A DNA stretch of 64,000 nt from contig NZ_CBRF02000007.1 in NCBI RefSeq assembly GCF_000470315.2, positions 1 through 64,000 on the forward strand, written 5' to 3'. The notes beneath the pieces were generated by a model. It had not been told where the DNA came from, ran no database searches, and was given only the letters and a program-made list of their open reading frames with translations. This DNA comes from Psychromonas sp. SP041 (GTDB lineage Bacteria > Pseudomonadota > Gammaproteobacteria > Enterobacterales > Psychromonadaceae). Of the stretch, positions 7,850-16,797 are shown in pieces. Position 1 is the stretch's first letter. Each line of letters starts with the position of its first letter. A program made the translations under genes and the position numbers.

Positions 7850-8962
7850 TTAAGGCATTAACCTTAGGATCCCTTTTCCATCAATACCCAAATAAATATA
7901 GCCGTCGTTACCTTGAATCACGTTTCTGACTCTACCGACGTTAGCTAATAATTTAGTTTGTTTAACTACATTTTCGTTATCTATCTCCAGTAATACTAAA
8001 TGCCCAAACTTCATTGAACCGAGTAGTATTTTACCTTGCCATTGCGGGTATTTATCACTGCTAATATACGCCATGCCAGAAGGGGCAATCGAAGGATCCC
8101 AATATAACTTAGGTTGCTCCATGCCTTCTTTTTCAGTGATGTCGGTGTAATCCGTGCCAATATAATTAACGCCATAGCCGATAATGGGCCAGCCATAATT
8201 TTTACCAGACTCAATCAAGTTAACTTCATCACCACCTCTTGGGCCATGCTCATGTGACCAAACTTGATTGCGATCAGCAAGTGTAATCAGCCCTTGAGGA
8301 TTACGATGTCCATAGGAATAAATTGCTTTTTTAGCGTTAGCTTGTTGATAAAAAGGGTTAGAGGTTGGGATACTGCCATCAAGATTTAATCGATAAATTT
8401 TACCACCATCCAATGATAAATTTTGCGGGTTTTTATCGCGTTGTCCACGGTCTCCAATTGAAAAGTAAACAAATTCATCGGTGACTGCAATGCGGCTACC
8501 ATAATGGTTTCCTCGCGTTGAGTCACCTTCACCAAGGTATAATCTTTTCTGGTCAACCAACTGATTGTTTTCAACATCTAACTTGGCACGCATTAAAGCA
8601 GTATTGCTTCCTGTTTCATTTTTACTCGCATAGGTGAAATAGATAAGCCGATTTTTTTCAAAATCTGGGTGTAATGCAATATCCAGTAAACCGCCTTGCC
8701 CATTATCATGTATTTCAGGCAAACCAGTTATTTCAATTGAGGCTTTACCTTCAGTTAATAACCATAGCTTGCCTGAACGCTCTGTTGCTAACATTTTGCC
8801 ATTAGGTAATTGAACCATTCCCCAAGGAATAGTTATCTCTGGCCATATTATTTCTGTTTGATATGGTGTTTTATCTTCATTGATAGGAAGAGGTTGCATA
8901 GCTTGAGCTGAAGTCGCTAACAGGCTGAGGGAAATGAAGAGTAGTTTTTGCCAATATTTCAT
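7850..8962 (-). CDS. PQQ-dependent soluble aldose sugar dehydrogenase (YliI-like)
   Basis: 370 residues with a clear Sec signal peptide (charged start, hydrophobic core, Ala-Gln-Ala cleavage near residue 21), so it is periplasmic. The mature protein has the six-bladed propeller features of the glucose/sorbosone dehydrogenase family: PWGMVQLPNGKMLATERSGKLW, GGLLDIALHPDFEKN with YFTYAS, SRIAVTDEFVYFSIGDRG, SYGHRNPQGL and WSHEHGPRGGDEVN with GKNYGWP. Family members oxidise aldoses to lactones using PQQ. No PQQ synthesis genes are in the window. It is a single gene, with the R1 repeat at its 3' end. Confidence 0.9.
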   Translation of the reverse strand: MKYWQKLLFISLSLLATSAQAMQPLPINEDKTPYQTEIIWPEITIPWGMVQLPNGKMLATERSGKLWLLTEGKASIEITGLPEIHDNGQGGLLDIALHPDFEKNRLIYFTYASKNETGSNTALMRAKLDVENNQLVDQKRLYLGEGDSTRGNHYGSRIAVTDEFVYFSIGDRGQRDKNPQNLSLDGGKIYRLNLDGSIPTSNPFYQQANAKKAIYSYGHRNPQGLITLADRNQVWSHEHGPRGGDEVNLIESGKNYGWPIIGYGVNYIGTDYTDITEKEGMEQPKLYWDPSIAPSGMAYISSDKYPQWQGKILLGSMKFGHLVLLEIDNENVVKQTKLLANVGRVRNVIQGNDGYIYLGIDGKGILRLMP

Positions 8963-9111
8963 CGTTTATCCTTTCATGCATGAGAGCCGACTGCAGCTAA
9001 ATGTTGTTTAATATTAATGGTTATATTTTAGTCACCTTCATTATGCAATTTAGAAATAAGTTTACAAGTTTGATTTGGATATTTCATACAGGTTTGGTTG
9101 TGTTTAATGCC

Positions 9112-9245
9112 AATTAAGCTCGTCTACGCTCGTGTCATGATTTTGATCTGTATTAACAGTATTTGCGGTATTGTCGGCGACTTTACTTTTTATCTACCAG
9201 CATAAAAAGCTTGTATCCGAAGGAAATCAAAGGGACTGGTTTCAG
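9112..9245 (-). repeat. R1 repeat fragment, inverted; in gap 8963-9857
   Basis: The reverse complement of 9112-9245 aligns with the 3' third of R1 (CCAGTC-CTTT..., GCTGG..., AAAAGTAAAGTCGCCG, then AGATCAAAA and AGACGAG). The 5' two thirds are missing. It lies upstream of the sugar dehydrogenase gene. The remainder of the 895-bp gap contains an IS630 remnant (9358-9546) and otherwise AT-rich sequence in which I see nothing. Confidence 0.55.
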
Positions 9246-9357
9246 CGTTTTTTAATCTATTACTTTTTAACTTAAGTAATGACTACCTTCTTAACGTACC
9301 ACTCCGATCACCATATTTATTTGGCGCTCTTAACTCGCATGACATCCTTGTCTTATC

Positions 9358-9546
9358 TTGCTAAAAGCAATCATTGATTCAGATTTTGACAATGCCTCGG
9401 TAATAAAATGTCCTCCTTACTCGTCAGGGTTGAATCCTATAGAGCAAGTTTGGAGTTGGATACAGCAGCTTCATTTAGCGGTGATGAGTATAGTTGATGG
9501 AGTTGTCACACATAGAATAGATTTGTTAGCGATAATAAAAGGATGA
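9358..9546 (+). pseudogene. IS630-family transposase remnant
   Basis: A 62-codon fragment containing DNAS followed by KCPPYSSGLNPIEQVWSWIQQ, which is the hallmark C-terminal block of IS630/Tc1-mariner DDE transposases (PPYSPDLNPIEQVW). The Glu of NPIE is the last catalytic residue. The spacing between DNAS and the PPYS block is too short, so even this fragment has an internal deletion, and the N-terminal domain and first catalytic Asp are gone. No terminal repeats are recognisable around it. It is an inactive relic. Confidence 0.75.
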
Positions 9547-9857
9547 TAAATGTGTGCACAGAGATTGAATTAATCTGATTAATCAACTTTCAGATGGATG
9601 TTAGAGGTACTTCTATTTCAATAATTTCGGATAAAATAAGCAGAATTTTTTTGAGAGTTTAGCCTCTTTGTGGCTTTAAGATAAAATGCTTCTAGCTCTT
9701 CTTTTTTGATAATGACCTATCCTTAATATGATTAAGTTAATGATAGGCAATTACACAAATTTTGCGACAAGGTCACAGTGGTTAAACTCAATAAAATTAA
9801 TTTTAAGCTTGTGACCCTCATTTTATATCTGTTATTTATTAGCGCTATAACATGGAC

Positions 9858-10286
9858 TTAAATCTTCATGGATTGAGGAATAAGACCGTCAATTAAAGGA
9901 AGTTTACGAAGAGCAAATGCACCATTGCCTTGCAGCGCGACAATAACGGCAAGCACAAATAAAAGCGCAGGATATTCCCAACCGCCACCTGCACTGCTAA
10001 ATGTCCATCCATTCCCACTATGGACCCATACTGCGCCTAACAAAATTGGCATACATAATAATGCGCTTAGGCGCGAATAAGCGCCAAGTAATAAAGCGGT
10101 TCCACCAGCAAACTCTCCGAAGAGTGTTAAATATATAAAAATTGCAGGAATTCCTACACTTTCAAAATAACTAACTGCACCGGGGATAGTAAAAACTAAC
10201 ACCTTAAGCAAGCCATGCGCAATTAATACAACTCCCAGAGAAACTCGAGCAATTGTTGCACCATAATTTTGTGTTGCTGTATTCAT
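9858..10286 (-). CDS. DoxX-family membrane protein
   Basis: 142 residues from the ATG at 10286, chosen because AGAGGG lies upstream at a good distance; a further-upstream ATG at 10313 is unlikely. Four hydrophobic segments and the pattern RVSLGVVLIAHGLLKVLVF...GIPAIFIYLTLFGEFAGGTALLLGAYSRLSAL fit the DoxX/YphA family of four-helix inner-membrane proteins, several of which act in oxidative-stress or thiol redox complexes. It is the last of three co-oriented genes (SDR, cupin, DoxX) divergent from a LysR regulator, although the gaps (about 85 and 230 bp) leave single transcription uncertain. Confidence 0.85.
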   Translation of the reverse strand: MNTATQNYGATIARVSLGVVLIAHGLLKVLVFTIPGAVSYFESVGIPAIFIYLTLFGEFAGGTALLLGAYSRLSALLCMPILLGAVWVHSGNGWTFSSAGGGWEYPALLFVLAVIVALQGNGAFALRKLPLIDGLIPQSMKI

Positions 10287-10514
10287 TATCGTTAACCCTC
10301 TTATATAATTCATTAAATTAATATTGTTAAATTAACCTAATTTTATTAGGTCATTATTCATAAAATATATGATGTATTTTGCTACTTTATAGGTTTTCCT
10401 CGATCGTAAAATACTCTTTGTATTGCGCTCATCATCTATCATAAAAAGAAAAATATGACCCTATATTTCATTGTTATGGTTTTTGGGTTCAGATCATAAG
10501 TACATAACTTTAAA

Positions 10515-10991
10515 TTAGTTAATTAATTTAAAATCAAATGCACCATCTGATTGCGTCGCAAATATACACACACTCTCAGCTAAACACTCACTAACATGAG
10601 GTACATTGGCTGGAATAAACCAAGTAGACCCAGCAGGTAAAATGACCTGTGTTTCGGGTTTATTAAGTTCATAATGTCTTGCAAAACCTTTTATAACCAT
10701 GACTGTATAACTATGCGAATGAGTGTGAACAACTGTTTTATTACCGGGAGAAAGTTTAAGTAATTTGAGATGGGCTCCTTTAGTAAAATCATCTTTCACA
10801 TTAGCAACTGCTCTGCTGCCAGGAAGCTCTATCCATTTTGCGTCATTAAATAATGTATATGTTATTTTTGGTGTATCATTTTCAGCTGCAACAACGGTAG
10901 TTATCGTCACGCCTAATGTTGTACAAAAGGACATGGCATAAAATAGGGTTTTCAGGTGCAGAGAAAGTATTTTATTTATTATTTTTAGCAT
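10515..10991 (-). CDS. secreted cupin-domain protein
   Basis: 158 residues from the ATG at 10991, which has AAGGGA six bases upstream; a longer frame to 11048 lacks a ribosome site. Residues 1-38 form a signal peptide ending near VVAAEN. The rest is a single cupin barrel: HTHSHSYTVMVIKG provides the His cluster of motif 1, and GSTWFIPANVPHVSECL provides motif 2 with its third His. A periplasmic metal-binding role or a small-molecule sensor/enzyme role is plausible. It sits between a DoxX gene and a broken SDR gene, both on the same strand, so it may belong to a LysR-controlled stress or detoxification cluster. Confidence 0.82.
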   Translation of the reverse strand: MLKIINKILSLHLKTLFYAMSFCTTLGVTITTVVAAENDTPKITYTLFNDAKWIELPGSRAVANVKDDFTKGAHLKLLKLSPGNKTVVHTHSHSYTVMVIKGFARHYELNKPETQVILPAGSTWFIPANVPHVSECLAESVCIFATQSDGAFDFKLIN

Positions 10992-11076
10992 AAAATCCCT
11001 TTCACTCTGTTTATGTGTCAATGAATTAAAAGCACTGATACATAGCACTTGTTTTTTAGTTTAAAATAAGAAAACG

Positions 11077-11942
11077 TTAACTCTTTTTAAGAGCTTCTAG
11101 ATGCCCAAGACCCAGTGTTTGCATTACAGCATTCTGAATAGGTGCCACCGCCGCATTAATAGCCTCTGAACCAAAACTATTACCTACAACAGTACGAGCT
11201 GGACGTTGACCATCTGGAGTCTTAATTAACTCAACAATTGCTTCGGCAATATCATGTGGTTTAGGTGCATCAGCTGCTTCGAACATTGACATAAAGCTTG
11301 AAAACATAGCCCCTGGAATTTCACCAACATCGCCATAATTTTTTACACAATCGGAATTTAAAGGTTGTTGTGCACTACCATACATATCAGTTGGATAGGC
11401 ACTAGGCTGTATTAACGCAACATCTACACCAAACTGGGAAACCTCATAACGTAGGCTATCTGTTAATGCTTCAACGGCATATTTACTGGCACCATAAATG
11501 CCAAAAAATGGAAAAGTAACTCTACCTAAAATAGAGCCCACATTAATAATTAGGCCTTTTTTATTTTCACGCATCATCGGTAACACTGACCGAATGACAC
11601 GATGAACACCAAATACATTCACATCAAATAATGCAACCATTTGTTCGGTTGAAAAAGCTTCCGTCACCCCTGCAGAAGCAATACCTGCATTATTAATAAG
11701 CACATCGATATGGCCAGCTTGGTCTTTTACTATTTGTATTGCTTGCTCTATTGATTGCTCATTTATCACGTCAGCTCAACAACATAGGCACCAGCAGCTG
11801 TTAATTTTTGAGCGTGCACACTATTTTTACCTAAAGGATCACGCATAGAAGCAAATACTTTATATCCTTCACCAATAAGTGATAACGCAGTATCGTGACC
11901 AAAGCCCCTAGAGGCACCTGTAATTAAAATTATTTTAGACAT
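11077..11942 (-). pseudogene. SDR-family oxidoreductase, single-base frameshift
   Basis: The reading frame starts at the ATG at 11942 (good GTAGGAG upstream) with SKIILITGASRGFG, the Rossmann nucleotide-binding motif. It runs for 57 codons to ...AGAYVVELT and then meets a stop. The remainder continues in another frame from about 11771 (VINEQSIEQAI, then NNAGIAS and the catalytic YGASKYAVEA). Restoring one base at 11771-11772 would join both parts into a ~288-residue ketoreductase reading VVELDVINEQ. So the gene is either a very recent pseudogene, programmed to frameshift (no slippery sequence seen), or the product of a sequencing error. It is adjacent to and divergent from the LysR gene. Confidence 0.8.
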
Positions 11943-12092
11943 AAAAACTCCTACTCAAACATATTTAAAATGCACAAAAGTTCAATGGCTTAGGGAGGAT
12001 GGCAATCTAGAGCATAAAATGACTTAATGTATATCGAGCAATTATAATCACATGTTCAAATAAAACAAAAAACAGTATTCTAATCATAGGAT

Positions 12093-12111
12093 TTGTGAAT
12101 ATAATGCACAA
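12093..12111. promoter_or_regulatory. inverted repeat at the LysR start
   Basis: TTGTG (12093-12097) and CACAA (12107-12111) form a dyad with a 9-bp centre, immediately before the ATG of the LysR gene. This fits an autoregulatory LysR-type (T-N11-A) site. The 169-bp gap to the divergent SDR gene would hold both promoters. Confidence 0.35.
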
Positions 12112-13005
12112 ATGAATAACATATCAAACATACAATTGTTCGTTAACGTTGTTGAGAAAGGAAGTTTCTCTGCTGTCGCTCGCTCTATGGAAGTGACACC
12201 ATCTGCGGTATCTCGTCAAATATCTCAGTTAGAAAAAGAACTAGGCGCTCGTTTATTTCAACGTACAACGCGTAAGCAAAGCCTCACCGAAGCCGGAGAT
12301 ATTTATTTTCAGCATGCGAAACGATTAGTTGATGATATAGAAGTGGCTAAACTTGCCGTCAAAAAACTAGCTGATAAACCTTCTGGTCGGTTGCGAATAA
12401 CGGCAGAAGCTGATTTTGCGTTAACATTTATCGAGCCTATTTTACCTGAGTTTCTGCAGTTATATCCTGAAATACAAATCAGCATAAATATGAACTCTGC
12501 TCCACTTGATTTAATTGATGAAAACCTTGATTTGGCATTACGGATAGGTCATTTAGATAATTCTAGCTTAACCGCTCGTAAGTTGGGTGATAGTCAATCT
12601 GTGATTTGTGCAAGTCCTAATTATCTTTTAAAGCATGGACAACCAACACACCCTCATGATTTACAAACACACAACTGCCTTTCATTTAACAGCAAGATAA
12701 GTAATAACCGTTGGCGTTTTGAAATGGCTAACCATCCTATAGAAGTGCCAATCAAAGGGTCTTTAAGCGTTAATAGTTTGAGTTTCTTACGTAAAGCCGC
12801 ATTGAAAGATCTCGGAATAATAATGATTCCAAAATGGATGGTGCATGATGAGTTATTACAAGAAAGTCTAACGCCAATACTCGAAGCATTTTCAATCATG
12901 CAACCTAGTACGCCTATTAATGCCATATTTACTAATAAACGACAATTAGCACCCAAAACAAGAGCATTTATCGATTTTTTAACACAACGTCTGGCTAAAG
13001 GGTAA
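12112..13005 (+). CDS. LysR-family transcriptional regulator
   Basis: 297 residues. The N-terminal winged helix-turn-helix is unmistakable (QLFVNVVEKGSFSAVARSM, then SAVSRQISQLEKELGARLFQRTTRKQSLTEAG within residues 9-62). The C-terminal periplasmic-binding-like effector domain begins near residue 88 (GRLRITAEADFALTFI). It belongs to the CrgA/AaeR-like subgroup judged by LDLALRIGHLDNSSLTARKLG. It is divergent from the SDR/cupin/DoxX genes, which it most likely regulates. There is no clear ribosome site before the ATG. Confidence 0.93.
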   Translation: MNNISNIQLFVNVVEKGSFSAVARSMEVTPSAVSRQISQLEKELGARLFQRTTRKQSLTEAGDIYFQHAKRLVDDIEVAKLAVKKLADKPSGRLRITAEADFALTFIEPILPEFLQLYPEIQISINMNSAPLDLIDENLDLALRIGHLDNSSLTARKLGDSQSVICASPNYLLKHGQPTHPHDLQTHNCLSFNSKISNNRWRFEMANHPIEVPIKGSLSVNSLSFLRKAALKDLGIIMIPKWMVHDELLQESLTPILEAFSIMQPSTPINAIFTNKRQLAPKTRAFIDFLTQRLAKG

Positions 13006-13061
13006 ACATGTGTTATCAAGTCGAGAGTCAACATTCAAATTCTTGACATTATTAGATTCAA

Positions 13062-13973
13062 CTAAGGATTTACCTTTATTCGTATAATCATTTTATCTTT
13101 GCTTTTATTTTTGTTTAAGAGCCAATATACAAAAATGAATGCGGGTATATTCATTAACAGCCCGTACATTAAGGGAACCGCTGCTAGTGCAGGTTGATGC
13201 ATAATAGTGAATGCGATCATCATCGCGGTGCCTGCATTTTGCACTCCTACCTCTATTGCAATGGTTTTTCTATCGGTTTCGTTAACATTCAACTTGCCTG
13301 CAATAAAATAGGCAATAATTAACGCTAAAATACATAACGTCATGACAGCAATACCCTGCAAAGAAAGCATCGTAGGAATGATGTTTAAGTTTGTCAAAAC
13401 AAGCGCAGTAACCACCAGTAACATTGCAATAGTTGACCCCTTTTTAATTAAAGGAATAACAGACTGTGCCCATTGATCGGCAAAATAACGAATGCTCATA
13501 CCAATCACAGTCGGTAGTAAAGTGACGATAGCGAGTTGTTTCATTGCTGGTAATAAAGGTAAATTAAACTGCTGACTATCTGCGTTTCCGCTGTAATGAA
13601 TAAAACCAACAAAAGCGATGGGAATAATAAACGGTGATAACATACTGACGACACTGGTTAAGCAGACACTTAAAGCGAGGTTACCTTTAGCAATAAATGA
13701 AAATAAGTTTGAAGTCGCACCGCCGGGGCATAATGCCAATAAAAAAAGCCCAGCTGCGGCAGTTTGATTAAGTGCAAACACCTTAATAATAAACAGCGCC
13801 AGTATCGGCAGTAAAAGTAGTTGTAATAAAAAACCAATCATCGCGACTTTAGGCGCTTTTAGTACCGCTTTAAAATCTTTTATTTGTAAACTTAACCCCA
13901 TCCCCAACATCACAATACCCAACACAACAGGTAACATAACTTGAGCAACAGTTTGAGCGATAATTGGATCCAT
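13062..13973 (-). CDS. bile acid:sodium symporter (BASS) family transporter
   Basis: 303 residues with nine or ten hydrophobic helices. The motif LLALCPGGATSNLFSFIAKGN near residues 80-100 and VGVQNAGTAMMIAFTI near 240 are the two crossover/sodium-binding regions of the BASS/ASBT fold (YocS/PanS type). It is an inner-membrane, sodium-coupled transporter of organic anions; the substrate is unknown. It ends 56 bp from the convergent LysR gene. The conserved Gly/Asn residues are present, so it should be functional. Confidence 0.9.
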   Translation of the reverse strand: MDPIIAQTVAQVMLPVVLGIVMLGMGLSLQIKDFKAVLKAPKVAMIGFLLQLLLLPILALFIIKVFALNQTAAAGLFLLALCPGGATSNLFSFIAKGNLALSVCLTSVVSMLSPFIIPIAFVGFIHYSGNADSQQFNLPLLPAMKQLAIVTLLPTVIGMSIRYFADQWAQSVIPLIKKGSTIAMLLVVTALVLTNLNIIPTMLSLQGIAVMTLCILALIIAYFIAGKLNVNETDRKTIAIEVGVQNAGTAMMIAFTIMHQPALAAVPLMYGLLMNIPAFIFVYWLLNKNKSKDKMIIRIKVNP

Positions 13974-14450
13974 AAAACCCCTTAATTTACGTAGCTTAGG
14001 AACAACTTGATGGTATTGATTTTATCGGGAGTTTTGATTTGTGGTTTTGATATGGCGCATTATTTCTTGTTTTTTTAAGTCGAGGGTATTTTGAAGTAAA
14101 TGACTAAGCGGGGTAGTTCTGCTAACCCTGTTTTCAGTTTGCAGGTTTTTGTCGTGTTAATACGAATCACATTAATTAGCTGGTATATCAAACATGAATC
14201 AAATTCGGTTTAGAGCATTAGGTATTTAGGCTATAGAGTGATGTGGGTATTGTTCATTAACGATTTAGTTACTATCTACCATCTACCATCTACCATTTAA
14301 GATTAATTGATTAATAGTATTTTAATGTTGGGGTTTATGAGGGGCCATAAAAAGGTGAAAGGGTAAAAATAATGAGTACATTTATTTTAAATATACTCAT
14401 TATTTATCATCAAAAAATTAAAATTATAGAATTTTTTGAATTAATTATTT
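13974..14450. other. gene-free stretch with CTACCAT tandem repeat
   Basis: No gene is supported. CTACCAT is repeated three times in tandem at 14276-14296. The rest is AT-rich and holds the promoter region of the BASS gene and the 3' end of the Roadblock operon. Confidence 0.5.
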
Positions 14451-14810
14451 TTATATAGTTAAAATAGATTCAATACTATTAACTTTAAGGCGTGCTAATG
14501 CTAAGTTAGCCACTGATTTATTTAATACTAAATAAATAAATAAATCTGAATTTGATTTAACAGGACAGATGATATGGTACTGTTTAGTTAACGTAATTAA
14601 TATATCTTCAATTGTATCGTCAAGTTTTAATTCTTTTATCGCTCTTTTCTTAGCAGATACCACTTCAGTATTAACCGCTGCAGCAAGATCTAAATCCATG
14701 CTATCGCCTAATTTACCAAGTACCATACCTGAATTACTATCAACAATACATGCAGCAATAGATCCATTAATATCTAATAATTCTTCCAAGCTTTTTTGAA
14801 TATCTGCCAT
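14451..14810 (-). CDS. Roadblock/LC7-domain protein (second of pair)
   Basis: 119 residues consisting of one Roadblock/LC7 (MglB-like) domain: a first helix (IQKSLEELLDI), the strand pair SIAACIVDSNSGMVLGKLGD, a long central helix (LDLAAAVNTEVVSAKKRAIKEL), strands EDILITLTKQYHIICPV and FIYLVLNKSVANLALARLKV, and a last helix. It is the last gene of a four-gene unit, 20 bp after the other Roadblock gene. Roadblock proteins dimerise and act as regulators (often GAPs) or scaffolds of Ras-like GTPases, and a cognate GTPase is encoded two genes upstream. The fold call rests on the pattern and context. Confidence 0.82.
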   Translation of the reverse strand: MADIQKSLEELLDINGSIAACIVDSNSGMVLGKLGDSMDLDLAAAVNTEVVSAKKRAIKELKLDDTIEDILITLTKQYHIICPVKSNSDLFIYLVLNKSVANLALARLKVNSIESILTI

Positions 14811-14830
14811 TTCTGTTCTCTCTGTTAGTT

Positions 14831-15244
14831 TTAATTATCATCATTCAGAATGTTCTGAATAAGTTTACAACATTGCTTTGCTGAGAAAAGTAACTCTCCA
14901 AGTAGTTTTTTATCTTCAGAAATAAACGTCATAACTACTGTAGTTGTTTTAGTTTGTATTGTACACCAGATTATCTTTTTTAAGTTACTTTCAAGTATTA
15001 ACATATCACAGTCATCACCTGATATTTCATGCGAGATAGACTTAGCTAATGAATGGATTGAACCGCTCATTGCTGACAGCTTTTCCTGTGATATATCATT
15101 CACCTTAGATGAAGCAATACAAAAACCATCTGTCGTAGAAATGACAGCTGAATTGATTTGTTGTGTATTTTCAACAAAATTTTGCAAAACTGAATTTATT
15201 TTATGGACTTTATTAACACCAAAAAATTTTTCAACTAAAAGCAT
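14831..15244 (-). CDS. Roadblock/LC7-domain protein (first of pair)
   Basis: 137 residues. It carries the same alpha-beta-beta-alpha-beta-beta-beta-alpha pattern as the next gene: VHKINSVLQNFVE, then INSAVISTTDGFCIASSKV, the helix QEKLSAMSGSIHSLAKSISHEI, and strands CDMLILESNLKKIIWCTIQ and TTTVVMTFISEDKKLLGELL. It is about 18 residues longer at the C-terminus (FSAKQCCKLIQNILN). The start codon overlaps the GTPase stop codon (TAATG), implying translational coupling and probably stoichiometric partners. The two Roadblock proteins are divergent enough to form a heterodimer or to have separate roles. Confidence 0.82.
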   Translation of the reverse strand: MLLVEKFFGVNKVHKINSVLQNFVENTQQINSAVISTTDGFCIASSKVNDISQEKLSAMSGSIHSLAKSISHEISGDDCDMLILESNLKKIIWCTIQTKTTTVVMTFISEDKKLLGELLFSAKQCCKLIQNILNDDN

Positions 15245-15798
15245 TATATTTCTTCTCCTAGAGTATATTTGGATTCACAAAGACTAATTAAACCATCTAA
15301 CAATGTTAATACATCTTCTTTTTTTCGTGCATCAACAGTAAATACAGGTATAGATAAGCCTTTAGATTTAAGGTGTTCATGGTAAGCAACAACATCAACT
15401 TTATCATTAAGGTCACTTTTAGTAATACCTATTACCGCTTTTGATTGGTTAATTAAATTAGAAAAGCCTTCTAAGTAGACATCTAGATTAGAGAAAGGGT
15501 CTGATATTGAATTATCAATTAAAATAATAACACCTAACGCACCATCAGAAATCACTGACCACATAAAACTTAATCGTTCTTGTCCTGGTGTACCATAAAG
15601 TAAAAGTTTAGATTCATCACTTAATGTCAAAGTACCAAAGTCCATTGCCATCGTTGTTAATTCTTTATTGCTTTGTGCCATATCATTGTTATCAACTTCT
15701 GTTGAAACTGGCTCTATTTCACTAATTGATTTAATTGCAGTTGTTTTACCTGAACCCATTGAGCCTGCAAAAATTATTTTTTCTGTTAATTGTGTCAT
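15244..15798 (-). CDS. small Ras-like GTPase (COG2229/MglA-type)
   Basis: 184 residues. The P-loop is GSMGSGKTT (residues 12-20). The switch II region reads LLLYGTPGQERLSFMW, with the TPGQ variant typical of MglA/COG2229 GTPases instead of DTAGQ. The base-specificity motif is TKSD (ITKSDLND) in place of NKxD, and VDARKKEDV corresponds to the SAK loop. No lipidation signal or membrane segment is seen. It lies 2 bp after the coiled-coil gene and overlaps the next Roadblock gene, so it should work with both. In known systems (Myxococcus MglA/MglB; Streptomyces Cvn proteins) such modules control polarity or signalling. The role here is unknown. Confidence 0.88.
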   Translation of the reverse strand: MTQLTEKIIFAGSMGSGKTTAIKSISEIEPVSTEVDNNDMAQSNKELTTMAMDFGTLTLSDESKLLLYGTPGQERLSFMWSVISDGALGVIILIDNSISDPFSNLDVYLEGFSNLINQSKAVIGITKSDLNDKVDVVAYHEHLKSKGLSIPVFTVDARKKEDVLTLLDGLISLCESKYTLGEEI

Positions 15799-15800
15799 TA

Positions 15801-16751
15801 CTATATTCCTAGAGATGAACGGATTCGTTTGAATAACTGTAATCGATTATTCTTTTCTGGTTTATCACTTGTAATTGTTGATTCTTCTTTAGTATGCGTA
15901 CTAGTTAATAAACCAATTGAAGTTAACTCATCAATGAATAGTAATAACTTTTCCTTTTCGGTTGGTCCACCTAAAAAAAGCTCCATTTGCTTTAAAGACA
16001 TTTGTTGAGCCATTAATCTTGTTGCTAAAGGGATAATTCTATCTCCTTTAGTTAAACCATTAAAATCTGGCCAAGCAATTAGTTTATAAAAGAGTTCCTT
16101 TGTTATTTCTTCTGTCACTTGTTTCTGTTCAAACTTAGGCGCATTAATCAGTTGCTCTGCTTCTAAAGAATGTGAATCTATAGTAAGTAATGGTGATTTT
16201 TCTTTCTCAGTGATTTTTCTTATCTCTTCTTGATGAGATGAAGATAATCTTGTTAATTCTTCTTGATGAGACGAAGATAATCTTGTTAACTCTTCTTGAT
16301 GAGCTGAAGATAACCTTGTTAACTCTTCTTGATGAGACGAAGATAATCTTGTTAACTCTTTTTGATTATCTTCTTTAAACTTTCTAATCGATTGTACGAC
16401 TGTCTTTTCATTCTCACGTTTTTGGACAAGCTGATCTTCACGATTGATTAACAATTTTTTTTGTTTATCAATTACTTGTTGGCAAGATTCTAGCTCAGAC
16501 AATAATATATTTTCTATTTCTAGTGATAGTAAAATCTGTATTTCATTTGAAGAGTCAACTAAATTTTGGACTGCTGTTAAAACATCATTATTTTGATGCA
16601 TTAAAGAGTGCTCTATATTTTTATTTTTACTCATCTTCTTACGGTAATCTCTCAAAACACCGGCTTTTTCTTCAGGAGTATTTTTAAGAAGTATTGATAG
16701 ATATAAATCACTATTATTGCTATTTGATATTTCTTTGTTTGTTAAGTCCAT
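15801..16751 (-). CDS. coiled-coil protein with 11-residue repeats, first gene of the GTPase operon
   Basis: 316 residues from the ATG at 16751, preceded by GAGG; an in-frame TTG at 16769 is less likely. I do not recognise the family. Residues about 80-190 are predicted coiled coil. Near 130-180 the unit HQEELTRLSSS is repeated four to five times, an 11-residue (hendecad) period. From about 215 to 285 there is a compact helical region (ELFYKLIAWPDFNGLTKGDR to LFIDELTSIGLLTS) that could be a winged-helix-like domain. The C-terminal tail is basic (LQLFKRIRSSLGI). There is no signal or membrane segment. As the first gene of the unit it is a candidate effector, scaffold or localisation partner of the GTPase. 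Confidence 0.75.
   Translation of the reverse strand: MDLTNKEISNSNNSDLYLSILLKNTPEEKAGVLRDYRKKMSKNKNIEHSLMHQNNDVLTAVQNLVDSSNEIQILLSLEIENILLSELESCQQVIDKQKKLLINREDQLVQKRENEKTVVQSIRKFKEDNQKELTRLSSSHQEELTRLSSAHQEELTRLSSSHQEELTRLSSSHQEEIRKITEKEKSPLLTIDSHSLEAEQLINAPKFEQKQVTEEITKELFYKLIAWPDFNGLTKGDRIIPLATRLMAQQMSLKQMELFLGGPTEKEKLLLFIDELTSIGLLTSTHTKEESTITSDKPEKNNRLQLFKRIRSSLGI
16225..16365 (-). repeat. 33-bp tandem repeat inside the coiled-coil gene
   Basis: About four copies of a 33-bp unit (on the + strand each begins TCTTCTTGATGAG and contains GAAGATAATCTTGTTAA), encoding the 11-residue coiled-coil repeat. Units differ by only a few bases, so the array probably changes copy number by slippage between strains, always in frame. 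Confidence 0.8.
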
Positions 16752-16797
16752 ATTTACATCCAACCTCAATTACAGCTTAAATTAAATAACTCATAAT

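Noticed and set aside
9858-11942. SDR, cupin and DoxX genes as one certain operon
   Set aside because: The cupin-DoxX gap is about 230 bp and AT-rich, so a separate promoter is possible. Only shared orientation is certain.
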